Positions 25,132 to 36,562 of a DNA stretch of 64,000 nt are shown here, piece after piece. Each line of letters starts with the position of its first letter. The first letter of the stretch is position 1. Under the pieces are notes generated by a model. That model worked only from the letters and a program-made list of their open reading frames with translations, searched no databases and was not told where the DNA came from. The stretch comes from Nymphaea colorata (Eukaryota > Streptophyta > Magnoliopsida > Nymphaeales > Nymphaeaceae): positions 6,315,500 to 6,379,499 of the forward strand of contig NC_045149.1 in NCBI RefSeq assembly GCF_008831285.2. The letters run 5' to 3'. The position numbers and the translations under genes are program-made.

Positions 25132-28100
25132 TGTTAACACCCCAAATTTTTCCACATCAAAATTGAAGCAATGTAAAAATTTCACAAAAGAATTGTGAAA
25201 ATTTACAATTTCAAAGCCAATTTCGAATCTAAAGAACAATTAGATTCAAATCGTGAATTTAACCCGAGACATGAATCCCAATGCAGGATTACGAGTCCAA
25301 ATCCAATTGCAAATGTTATTTGAAATTCAAATCCAATTGCAAATGTTATTTGAAATCCAAATCCAATTGCAAAATGCAAATTTTGACTTAGATCCAAGAA
25401 TTGGATCTAATTCAGTCTAGAATGCTACGTGGGACCCACGTGTGGGCCCCACCTAGCCCGTGTGGTCAAGAGCCCCCCCAGGGGCCATGCCCCCTCCATT
25501 TCAAAAAAAATAATAAATAAATAAATATTTTCTCTCAAATTAATTGAAGAAAAGACATTTTCAAGAAGAAATAAAGGAGAAACCTAGGAAAAGAGAGACA
25601 TTTATGTCTCTCTCTTCTTTAACCAGGTCCTCCTTAAAGAAAAAAAATCATTTTCAAAGAAGCAATTACTAGACTGGTCAAACTCACATAACCTACTTAA
25701 TCCAAGTAGGTTTGACCCAAGTGCACTCAAATGTGGTGCCAATTCCAGTTAGGTTCGGTAACCACGGGCTCAACACAGTCAAAACGTAAGTGTGTCTCAT
25801 GATCTAATTAATGGACGAAAATAGACTTCGACCGAACCAAACCCACTTTGACTAAACTCAGTCAAAGTATAACTTAGCTCAATTAAGAGCTTTCTTGACC
25901 CAAATTTATCAAATTACCTCAAATAAAGTCAAACTACTCGCAAATGAGCTTGGACTTTGGTCAATTGGTCGAAATTGATCAATTTGGACAATTTTGCCCT
26001 TCTACGGTCAAATTAAGATTAAAAAGCCTAAATTGGTTTATGGAAGGCAAATAAACATTTGAATTTGTCAAATACATGAATCAAATACCAAATTTAAATT
26101 GAATATTTCAAACGAAAGTTTGATTCAATTGAAATCCAGTTTCAATCAAGTTTTGGACGAAAATACCCTTTTCGAACCAAATTTGATAAAATTTTCAAAT
26201 TTTATTAAAATTTAAATTTAATTATCATAATTTAATGGCATTTGGAACTTAGTAACTAGGTTTTGACCTTACAAGCTCGATTTCAAACAAAAAATAAATA
26301 AAAAGTACAAAATAAGGGCAAAACCCTGTGGAAGGGTATTTTCGTCTAAAATTTTGGTCAAGATGGTCACCTAGGTCTGAACCCATGTTGAACAAACCTA
26401 GCCCAGCCCACCTAGCTCGTGGAAATGGTCAATTAGAGCCTTTAAAGCCTATTTAACTCATTTTACAAGTTCCCAAGGTCTTAAGCAAGTTCCCAAGGTG
26501 AGTTAAGAAGGTGGTTGAACCCACCTCCTCCTCTATATAAACCTCCCCTTGGAGGGGTACGAAATTTTGGAGCATTCTATCAAATTGCTGCAGCCAAGGA
26601 GTTAGGAGGGAGAAGCCAAGGAAGAAAGAAGAGGTTCGTCCTAGCCCTCTTCCCCTTTTTCTCCCATTCTCTTCTTCACTTTTTTCTATTCTCCCCATTG
26701 ATTTTGCTAAGTTAGGGTGCTTAAGTGAACCCTTATTAAGATTTTCGTGGTGAGAAACCCTCTTTACCACTCCAAATTTCAGCAAGCAAGCTATTTCTTA
26801 TTCTAGTTTTGCTAAGCTTGAATCCACAGTTGGATTCTTGCTTAGGATTGCTTGAGTTAGAAAACAAGTGAAGACAAAGGACAAGCATCAAGACCGACCA
26901 GAAGGTAGGTGGTTTTAACTCACTTCTCTTCTACTTTAGCTTATTGTTGATTTATTTTAATTCCAGCAATTCGTGGGATGGTTTATTTTCATTTGCTTAC
27001 GGCTGGGAATGATGTCCAGCTAAGGAAAATCTACGCTTCAATGTACATGTTAATGCATAATGCATGCATATGTCGGTTTTTCTTAAATATGAACCCAAGT
27101 ATCAAATTTTGAAATGGGCCCCAAGGCCACGTCCTTTTCAAAGAAACCAACTTAATACCATTTTGAACTCCCTACCATGAGAGAATCCCACGGTGAGAGA
27201 GTGATTTTGCTGCACCATGTATGATGAAAATGCCTATAAGGGATGGATACGTTCTTATGAATGTGATCCACCCTTGCATGGCGAAATGATGGACGAATAA
27301 GCTTGAGCATTGTTTTATTTTCTTTCTTATTCACAGTCATTTTGATTCATGTCTTTCAATTTAATTGATCAAGGGTAGTAGGGAAGATTTGAAACAAGTT
27401 TTCAATCTTCCTACATAAAAGAACCCAGCCATGAATCATCATGATTCATGAGTCATGCGGTCCATTGATAAAATTTCATTTTGAAGAGTAAGGTATGTAT
27501 ATATATATACGTTGTTATATATATACATACATGTGTCCAATCTCGTGTTGAAAATCATTTTTTTCTCTTAAAATCAGGTTGGAATACGTTTCCAAACTGG
27601 TTTTTAAGAAGGATGATCATTTTGATTGATTTTCATAGTGTAAGGCTATGAAATCATTTTCATTTCATTTTTACTTAATTTCAGCAAACTCATACGTAAG
27701 ATGTATGTATGTTGTTGAAATCAGACCATGTTTCATAGGAATTTGTTTAAGAATATCAAAATGTACATATTTGAAAGGCCAACTATCCTAGAATCATCCA
27801 AAGGAGTTGATGATTTCATTACTACGAAATCTGGAATTTGAATCTATTTGAAAGACTTGTCATTTCCATCTAAGAAACAAGATATTTACTGGAATCAATG
27901 TCCACAATTTTCAGCTATTTAAATCAACACAAGGTCTGATTTTTAGCTATTTTGAAACGAAAGTGGATGTCATCCACGTCTCCCATCCATTTCAAAGATT
28001 GAACTTGGCATCACTTATATATTTTCATCATTTTGATAATTTTATGTCAAGCCTCAAGCTTATGGACTACATCTCTAATTCATGTGCTTAATCATATAAT

Positions 28101-28972
28101 GAGCACATATAGAGAAAGTCCTACATTTTAATCAATTATCATCCATAGATTGTATGACGTGAAATATAAACTTTGAGAGATTATGAGAAAGTGAAGAATG
28201 TATGTTCCATATGAATGAATCTTGAGGGATTATGAGAGAGAGAAGAATGAATGTTCCATATAGTTTCCCTTCCCGTTTCATGCATTCACCTTCACTCAAA
28301 CTCAATAGCACCACATGCACATTCTCAAGATGTTAAGCGATTCAAATTTGAGTTGCAAAAAGTGACCAAGTCATATTGCAATGAGAATTTGTAAACCTCA
28401 CTTAACTTCAAAAGAAAACACAAGCAATGCATTCATAATCTTTTGGCCAAAGTACGTTTGAAAACAACATGTTTTCTAACAATTTGGAACCTATGTTCTT
28501 TCAAAAGAATGAATTCTACAAATCACATGATTTGACAAAAGAAGAGTTCGAAATCAATTTTGATCATAAGATGATCATCATCATCTAGAGTTCACAACAA
28601 AGAACTCAATTCCAAATCTTCAAAATCCTCAAGAATTATGTGTTTCAAATAACACCAAAACAAAGGTTTTTAAACCAACTTGAAAACCTCCCAATATTCA
28701 AATTCATTTATTCAAAAAAAAAAATGAATTTCGTTTCTTGAATCCAAAACCTCAATGCATAAGCATATAGGATTTTCATCAATAACTCGTATATGATCCA
28801 AATAATCATTAGTTCTTGGTCTAATTACCCCTGTTAAAGGCGGCAGGAATGGTTGGACCTCGTACCGACGGACGAATCCCTTTCTCTTGAAAATTTTCTC
28901 AAAACCCCAATTTTAAAAGAATTTTGCTGACTCGCATTTCGACCTCCTTGAAAAGGGAATGGGGTGTGAACA
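25132..28972 (+). repeat. LTR1 (5' LTR of element 1)
   Basis: The 3,841-bp repeat starts TGTTAACACCCC and ends GGGGTGTGAACA. It aligns end to end with LTR3 and with the sequenced part of LTR2. Relative to both it lacks about 12 bp (ggctgagaaatg) near 26,430 and about 9 bp near 26,550. It carries a TATA box at 26,534 and contains no gene. The 5' neighbour is the viral movement-protein remnant. Confidence 0.93.
26534..26540 (+). promoter_or_regulatory. TATA box of LTR1
   Basis: CTCTATATAAACC lies in a short GC-richer stretch about 1.4 kb into the LTR. It is conserved in LTR2 and LTR3 and is the probable core promoter at the U3/R border. Confidence 0.65.
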
Positions 28973-28974
28973 GA

Positions 28975-28993
28975 TGGCACACCTGGTGGGACC
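28975..28993 (+). other. Putative primer-binding site of element 1
   Basis: Two bases after the LTR end the sequence reads TGGCACACCTGGTGGGACC. It begins with TGG as expected for pairing to a tRNA CCA end. It is not the initiator-Met type. I cannot assign the tRNA with confidence; Ogre elements are reported to use tRNA-Arg. Confidence 0.55.
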
Positions 28994-29347
28994 CGTCATT
29001 GTTTGTCTAAGAACTTATTTGGATCATATACAAGTTATTTTACAATGTCGGATACCAATTGCATAAAAAAATTTTGCATATACGTATCTTGTCCTTGGTC
29101 CAGGAATGGGTCCCGAATATGTAAAATGGTGGGATGAAGTCCACCATCTATCCTTCTGTCCTAGATTGTCATGTCTAGTTCATTGTCATTAAGCCAAAAT
29201 TTGTCAAGTTTTGTCAAGTTATGTTAAACTTTGTCAAGTTTTCTCATTCTCATCTTTCTTTCAATATGCAATCAAAATTTGTCATCTCTCATCAATTCAC
29301 ATCCTAACATTTTCAATTTTTCTTCTTGCAACGTGGACATCCATTTT

Positions 29348-31110
29348 ATGGTTGAAACCAGAAGCCAAAGCAGGAGAAGGAGTGAAATGGAACTTGATCA
29401 ACCTTTTATAGCAGACAGGGGAGAAGAATCCTCCTCAGAAACACCTCCCAACCTGGAAATAAATGACCCAGAATTTGAGGAATACAGAAGATTCCGGAAA
29501 TACATGATCATGTTCAATGAAGAACAAGCGCAGGCAGAAAAAGCCAAAAAGAAAGGGAAGAAAACAAGAAAGTACTCATCAAGCAGTTCAGACTCTTCTG
29601 AAGACGCTACAACAGAATCTAGTAGTGAGGAAGAACCGAAAACTCCCAAGAAAAAGAAGAAGGGAGAATCCTGATAAACAAAAATTCAAGAAGTTGAAAA
29701 AAAGTTAAATGCAGTACAACTTAAAGGCAAGAACAAAAGGAACTTCACTTGCAAAGATTTCTACGAAAGCTTCGAAAATGACAAGCACATAAAAAACTTG
29801 CCCAAGAAATTTATCAAATTTGATGGCCATGGAGACCCAAAGGCACATTTGGCTATGTTTTTTGCTGAATGCTACAAATTCCGCCACAATCACAGGGCCC
29901 TGTTTCGATGTTTCCCCAGAAGCCTAGAAGGAATTGCAGCACAATGGTATCGGGAACACATCAACCCAGTGGAATTGAAAAATTTTGACATGTTAATCAA
30001 CCTTTTCATTGAAAGGTTCATTCAAAACGTTGAAACTACACCAACGATCACCACACTATGCTATCTGAAACAGAGGCCAGGTGAAAAGGTGGGAGATTTT
30101 ATTCAAAGGTGAAGGTCTTCTTGCAACAAGATGATGACCCACTCTCAATCCCATGCACTGGGATTGATCGTAAACAATTTGACACAACCATTAAGGAGCC
30201 TCATTTCCAATGCTCCAATCAAGTCTTTCATCGATCTCACTGAGAGGGCAGAATGCATTGAAGCAGGAATTGACAATGGAGCTTTTGATGCTGTCATCCC
30301 GGTGAAAGTAAGGGAAGATACAAAAAAGAATAGCAGAAGTCAGAATACTCCAGCCAACATCGTGGCCAACGCTGCAGCCTTCAAAAAAGAAAAGTCTGAA
30401 TATCCCAAGAATAAAGGGGTAATGTACAGAGCTAGTGGCAGTAGTAGTGGCACCAAAAACAAACATCCTGGATGGGGGTATGATAGAAAATTCACCCCAT
30501 TACAATAGAGTTATGAAGAGGTCATGCATATGTTAATCGAAAGAGGTACTCTGTTTCTCCCAAAAGTCTCCAACCCCCCACCAATGATGGGGAAAAACAA
30601 AAAGCAATTTTGCAAGTTTCACCGTGCTCCAGGACATGATACAGAAGACTGCCTTGTACTTAAAAATATTGTGCAAGATGCAGTTGACAAAGAAATAATC
30701 AAAGAGGCCAGTGAACAGCCGGACATTCTCAAGAATCCTTTTCCTAAACATGGCAAAGGAATAATTTCGATGGTCAGATTCTCAACAAATCATCCAATGA
30801 TTGTGACAAACAAAAGGGATACCGCATCCTTGGATTTCTTTGGATTGCTTTTCAAACATGATAAAGAATCCATCAATGCACAAATCGGACCAGTTGAGCA
30901 AGACAGTCTTATAGAAATCGATCAGAAGTTGGAAGTATGGGATCCTGAACCCTTGGGATCCATTTTCAATGAATTGGACCCCTTACCTGAAGTCAAGAAG
31001 GGAGGGTTTAGCCCTAACAGGGGGAATGAATGGGCTTTTGAACTATGTGAAAATAGTCCGATCATATTCTCTGATAAAGATCTACCAACTGGAGGTGCAT
31101 CGCACAACGA
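29348..31110 (+). pseudogene. gag of element 1 (three nonsense codons)
   Basis: Starting at ATG 29,348 (MVETRSQSRRRSEME), one frame runs to about 31,110 with nonsense codons TGA 29,672, TGA 30,110 and TAG 30,506. The N-terminal part is acidic and Ser/Lys-rich. The capsid-like retrotransposon gag domain (about 29,800-30,100) has KFDGHGDPKAHLAMFF and IAAQWYREHI. Near 30,610 the knuckle FCKFHRAPGHDTEDC (CxxHx4Hx4C) is typical of Tat gag. Gag packages element RNA in cytoplasmic particles. Element 2 carries a sense codon (Trp) at the first two stop sites. A two-base deletion near 31,112 separates gag from protease, which intact copies probably make as one polyprotein. Confidence 0.88.
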
Positions 31111-31913
31111 CGCTGCACATAGTGGTAGAGACAAGGGGCACCAGAGTCTCCCACATTTTAATTGATGGTGGAGCAAGCCTGAACATCTGTCCACAACAAA
31201 CAGCTCGTGAGTTGAGCATAAGACAGGCCGACTACACTCCATCCACAATTTTCATCCATGGATATGACAGGACAGGACAACCATGCCTAGGATGTATATG
31301 TCTGGATTTGAATATTTCTGACACGTATCATCGGGTTTTATTTCATGTGGTGGATATAAAACCCTCCTTCAACTTGTTGCTTGGCAGGCCATGGATCCAT
31401 GCTACCAATGCAGTTCCCTCCACTCTACATCAGTGTGTCAAATCGACTCACAACGAGAATTCCATAACCATCTATGCGGAGGATAGGCAAAATCGTCTTG
31501 CACACCCAATGATTCCGGTGCCAACATATGCAATCGAGGTACCAAGTATTCGAGTTTGCAAAGAAGAAAAGATATCTCAAAGTCTTAGCAGATTGGCCAT
31601 TCAAAAACCAAAAAGACAAATGTGGGTAAAAAAGGGTACAAAACCTGAAGCAAGTTACAAAAATCATCCTTTATTCAAGAAATTTTGTCAGAATGAGAAA
31701 GGATTGGATTTGCTCATATGCCATGGCTACCGACCGTTTACTGGCCTTGGAAAATACGAAAATGGAATTTTGGAGCCAATTACCTTGACAGGACAACGAG
31801 GCACTCAAGCTTTGGGGTGCCAAAGCTATGAAAAAGTGGATGTTGAGGAAGAATTCAAGTCAGTACCTTTTGTCAAGAGCAATACCATAGGCGGATGTTC
31901 ACCATCAATTTGA
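31111..31913 (+). CDS. Protease and G-patch-like tail of element 1
   Basis: The frame is open from before 31,111 to TGA 31,911-31,913. The aspartic protease active site is LIDGGASLN (GAT near 31,163), the DGG form seen in Tat elements. The flap and hydrophobic LLLGRPWIHA motif follow near 31,385. The tail HGYRPFTGLGKYENGILEP with a later QALGC is a G-patch-like, glycine-rich motif found after the protease in this lineage. Its role is unknown, with RNA binding suggested for G-patches. It would be made as the C-terminal part of a gag-protease polyprotein, but the upstream frameshift breaks that. Confidence 0.82.
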
Positions 31914-32083
31914 ATCATCAAATCCGCCATCATCCAGTCATCATTTTGTCATTTTGTTATCATTGTACTCCAAATAGACCAAGTGTCTTCATTTTGTAAT
32001 ACCTTCAAAGATGCAATGGCATATACAATTTACTTCCATGTACAATGTCTCAAATCTCATCTAACTTCTTCATAATCTTTAGG
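31914..32083 (+). other. Protease-RT spacer with a possible intron acceptor
   Basis: About 170 nt separate the protease stop from the ATG of the RT frame. The spacer ends with CTAAC (32,061-32,065), a T-rich tract and AG (32,081-32,082) directly before GATG. This looks like a plant branch point and 3' splice site. Ogre elements are known to splice an intron between the protease and RT frames. I could not fix the donor. Confidence 0.5.
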
Positions 32084-35000
32084 ATGACATCTGAGGATCA
32101 AACATCAAGAGCTTTTAAGGAGATAAATCCAGAACTCACTGAGGCAGAATGTCCAGAGTTCATCCAAATGAAAAAACAAGATCAACCGTCACCTTTGATT
32201 AATGATCCGATTAAGGAAATTAATATTGGCATGGAAGAGAGTCCAAAGATTTTGCAAATTGGAACAAGTCTTTCAGCAGAAGAAAGAAAAGAGTTGATAG
32301 ACTTCCTCAAAGAACATCAAGAAGCCTTTGCATGGACTTATGAGGACATGTCAGGACTTGATACAAAATTAGTCGAGCATCGACTACCATTGAAACCAGA
32401 ATGCAAGCCAATCAAACAAAAGTTGAGGAAACTAGACCCTTGTCTTGAGGGTCAAGTTAAGGAAGGCCTGGAAGACCTACTAAAGGCAAGGTTCATCCGA
32501 ACAATCGACTATCCTGAATGGTTAGCAAACATTGTGGTAGTCCCAAAGAAAAATGGCAAAATTCGGCTCTGCATCGATTTCAGAGATTTGAATAAGGCTA
32601 CACCAAAGGATGACTACCCACTTCCAAACATTGACTTGTTGGTAGACAGTACCGCAGGTCACGCTATGTTCTCCTTTATGGATGGATATTCTGGCTATAA
32701 CCAAATTAAGTTGGCTGCTCAAGATCAAGCAAAAACATCATTTACAACCCCATGGGGTACCTTCTGCTATACAGTAATGCCATTTGGTTTGAAGAACGCT
32801 GGGGCAACATATCAAAGGGCTATGGTAGCTATTTTTCATGACCAAATGCATCAAATCATGGATGCATATGTAGATGATCTACTAATTAAGTCTAAAACAA
32901 GGGAGAATCACATCAACATTCTTGCTCAAGTTTTTGATAGACTCTTACAATACAAACTTAGATTGAATCCACAAAAATGTGTATTTGGTGTGGAATCCGG
33001 TAAGCTTTTGGGATTTATGGTCAGCAAAAAGGGAATCGAGATGGATCCTTCCAAAGCAAAGGCGATCATCGAAATGTCACCCCCAACAAATCTTAAGGAG
33101 CTACGTAGCTTGCAAGGCAAAATTCAATCAATCAGAAGGTTTATATCTAATCTTGCTATAAGATGCGAACCCTTCAACCATTTACTGCGGAAAAGAGTCA
33201 AATTTGAATGGGGACATGAATGTCAAGCCTCATTCGAAAAGATCAAGAGTATCTCCTTTGCCCACCAATTTTAAAACCTCCAGTTTTGGGAAACCTCTAC
33301 TCCTTTACATCACAGTAAACGATTCAACCTGTGGTGGATTTTTGGCTCAATATGAAGAAGGATGTCGAATAGAACATGCCATTTGTTACATCAGTAAGAC
33401 ATTTGTGCAGTATAAAAAGAACTACTCACACATGGAAAAAACTTGCTTAGCCTTGGTATGGATGTGTCAAAAATTAAGGCATTATCTATTGGCTTGCAAA
33501 GTTAAAATTTTATCCAAACTTAATCTACTCAAATATATCCTCGAACAGCCATTTCTGAATGGAAGGATAGCAAAGTGGCAGGTTTTGCTGATGCAATATG
33601 ATTTGGAATATGTGTCACAAAAATCAATCAAGGGGCAAGCAATTGCAGACCAATTGGCAGATTTTTCTCTATATGAAGAAATTAGAACAAATGATGATTT
33701 TCCAGATGAGCAAATCTTAACGACTGAACCATAGTCGATCTGGGAGATGTACTTTGATGGATCTAAGAGCACAGCAGGGGCAAGCATTGAGATACTTTTC
33801 ATTACACCAGAAAGGGAAATGATTCCTTACTCTCTCAAATTGAATTTTTCCTGCACGCATAATATGGCAGAGTACGAGGCCCTAATCCAAGGACTCAAAA
33901 TGTTGCTCAAATTTAAAGTGCAGAGAGTTCGCATTTTTGGAGATTCTCTCTTAGCTGTCAGTCAGGTCAATGGAGATTGGCAAGTCAAATATCAGAAACT
34001 GATCCCATATCAAGGGTTAGCAACTTCCCTCTTAAGACAGTTCGAGGAAGATCAACTCTTACATGTCAAAAGAGAATTTAACCCAATAGCAGACGGTTTA
34101 GCCAGTTTAGGCTCTACCATTGCCTTCAAACCTGGAGAATCTATCAGATCTTTTGAAGTTGGAAGACTCAAACAACCATCTTTTGTCATACCTGAGCAGG
34201 TGTTGCAAGCAGAAAATAAAGAAACACCATGGTATCATAACATCAAGGATTTTCTCCAAACTGGAACACTCCCACCAGAAATGTCTCGAAAAGAGTAAAG
34301 AGTTTTGAGACACATGTCTTCAAGATATTTCATTTTAGCCGACATCCTATACAGAAGAGGATTCAGCACAGAATATGCTAGATGTCTCGATGCAAATGAG
34401 GCACTAGAAGTCATTCAAGAAGCCCATGAAGGAATTTGTGGGGGACATGTAGGGTATCAGACCCTCGTCAAGCAGATAGTCAGAGCAGGGTACTATTGGC
34501 CCACAATGCAAAGAGACTGTCACCAATTTGTCAAGAAATGCATCAAATATCAGTTGCATGCACAATCAATTCATGCTCCAACAGCGTACCTTCATTCGGT
34601 CAGCTCACCATGGCCATTCTCCATGTGGGCCTTCGACGTGGTCGATCCGATCAATCCACATGCCTCAAATGGACACAGGTATTTTCTTGCAGCTACAGAT
34701 TACTTCACCAAATGGGTGGAAGCGATCACTTTAAAAACAGTCGAAGGACAACACGTAGTGTCCTTCATTCACAAAAATCTTTTGTGTAGATTTGGCATCC
34801 TGCATGATATCGTTTCTGATAATGGTACTCATTTTAAAAATGAGAAAGTGCGCATTCTCTGTCACAAACACAACATACAACATCACTTCTCTGCCCCATA
34901 TTACCCTCAAGGTAATGGTCAGGCAGAAGCAACCAACAAGATTTTGATTTGTGTCTTAGAAAGGACTGTTGAAACAGGCTGAGATTGGCACGAGAAAATG

Positions 35001-35504
35001 CACAATGCACTTTGGGCGTATCGAACCACAATTCGAACACCCACCAATGCTACACCAGCATAATTAGTATATGGAACGGAAATTGTCCTTCCATTACATG
35101 TCCAAAAACCAGCAATGAAATTTGCTGCTCTCATTGAACTCCCAATTAGCAAGTATCAAAAAAAGAGACTTGCTCAATTAGACCTCTTAGACGAGAAACG
35201 ACTATAAGCAGCAGAGCATGCTGAAGTCTATCGTAAGAGAGTCGCCCGACATTATGCCAAATCAGTCATTGAAAGAAAATTTCAGGTAAATGATATTGTT
35301 TTAAGATCCATAGTTCCACTCAGGAGTAGACCTAAAGGAAAATGGGCACCGAACTGGGAAGGACCTTATGTCATCAAGGAGGTTCTACCTCACAATTCTT
35401 ATCGGCTGATTGATGCCGATGGGGTTAAAATCCCCGATCCAATTAATGCTTTGCATCTCAAAAAATTCTATACTTTAATTTGCAATTCAAAAATTTCAAA
35501 ATAG
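32084..35504 (+). pseudogene. pol of element 1: RT, two RNase H domains, integrase (broken)
   Basis: The RT (32,084-33,250) is intact in frame. It has VVVPKKNGKIRLCIDFRDLN, MDGYSGYNQI, MPFGLKNAGATYQR and the catalytic YVDD at 32,867-32,878. One-base deletions near 33,247 and 33,290 shift into the Ty3-type RNase H frame. An archaeal-type RNase H follows (MYFDGSKS, AEYEAL, GDSLLA, IADGLA). Integrase has the core FDVVDPI, SDNGTHF and NGQAEATN. Nonsense codons lie at 33,732, 34,296, 34,980, 35,061 and 35,205. One zinc-finger Cys is Tyr (CIKY, CIKC in element 2). The frame otherwise continues to TAG 35,502. It cannot supply active proteins. Confidence 0.9.
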
Positions 35505-36223
35505 TTGTGCTTTGATAAGCACATTTGTAATAATTTTCGAACCAACTAAGGGGCATGGTATCCCTTAGGAAAAAGTTTCAAAATGCATCAAAACTTTCAA
35601 ACTTAGCCCATGTCTTGAGGACAATTGCAAGGGCATCGGTTTGAAATATGCAAAAAATTTCACAGACATTAAGGGACTAATGTATAGCAATTAATGTTGG
35701 TCCCGACAATCGACAGTTGTAAAGGTCTAGCATGAGATGCCACAAGAAAAAGCCTTGTCACCTAAAAGACCTTGGCAAGATGCTAGAAAAAGCTATCAAG
35801 CGAAATGAATTGAGCAATGCGCTCGGGGTGAGTGTAGTTGTTCCTCTGGTTCAAAGCTCAACAGGCACGGATGGGCATATGACCTATGCTTACGCCGTGA
35901 AGCTAAAAAGCAATTCATGAACATTTTGCTTATATTAAGTCTCCTAAAGCCTTCTGAATTCGAGCAAGTAAGCCCGAGGAGTGTTTTACATTTGGTACCC
36001 TAAGGCCAACTGGTCTAGGAGTTACCGGCCCAAAGCTTGCTACAAGGGTTCAGAAGAAAGCCCGATAGACTTGATATTGCACAAAGCAAACTACACAAAA
36101 CCACCAAACTGGCGGAACTCCGTAGTAGCTTTTGAGGTGGTGAGGAATTTTCCCCAAGAGTGAAGGGTGGCTCAAAAAGAGAAATCAAAATTCAAAAGCA
36201 AAGATGAAAAGGTGAAAAACTAA

Positions 36224-36274
<51 letters not shown>

Positions 36275-36549
36275 ACTTGCCAATGATCTAGAAGGCATCG
36301 AGGGCAAATTTCTCCAAGCATCAAATGCAAAAACTTTCACCATTGCAAAATTTTTCAACCAACATTAATTCCTCTACAAAGTCTCCAATGAGATGGAGAA
36401 AAATCTTCTTATTTCAGGTCTATGCCTAGCATTTCCCCTCGAGCGAGGATGGTTCAACATCATTTGAAAAATGGATTTTTCAAACGATTTGCAAAAATTT
36501 GGTGCGTGAATCTTTGCTATTAAGCAAATTATTCAATTAGCTTAACAGC
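35505..36549 (+). other. 3' untranslated region of element 1
   Basis: About 1.05 kb of non-coding sequence is shared with element 2 (48,083-49,125). Two copies of the 'caagcgaaatga' and 'ggtgagtgtagttgttcc' blocks across the elements confirm the pairing. It contains a 47-base poly(A) run (36,227-36,273) absent from element 2. Short open frames here are not conserved as protein. Confidence 0.75.
36227..36273 (+). repeat. Poly(A) run of 47 bases
   Basis: This is an uninterrupted A tract inside the 3' untranslated region of element 1. The matching place in element 2 (about 48,833) reads only AAAAGAAGAGAAAAAG. Confidence 0.97.
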
Positions 36550-36562
36550 AAAGAGGGGCATC
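36550..36562 (+). other. Polypurine tract of element 1
   Basis: AAAGAGGGGCATC lies directly before LTR2. It is identical to the tract before LTR3 and to the minus-strand tract at 12,793. Confidence 0.85.

Noticed and set aside
25132-28972. Short frames at the LTR edges that repeat in all three LTRs (for example near 25,203, 26,453 and 27,152)
   Set aside because: They recur only because the LTRs are copies. Their lengths and frames differ among copies, which argues against coding.
33482-33802. Antisense frames over pol and gag of both elements
   Set aside because: They mirror conserved coding sequence of the sense strand and have no independent support.
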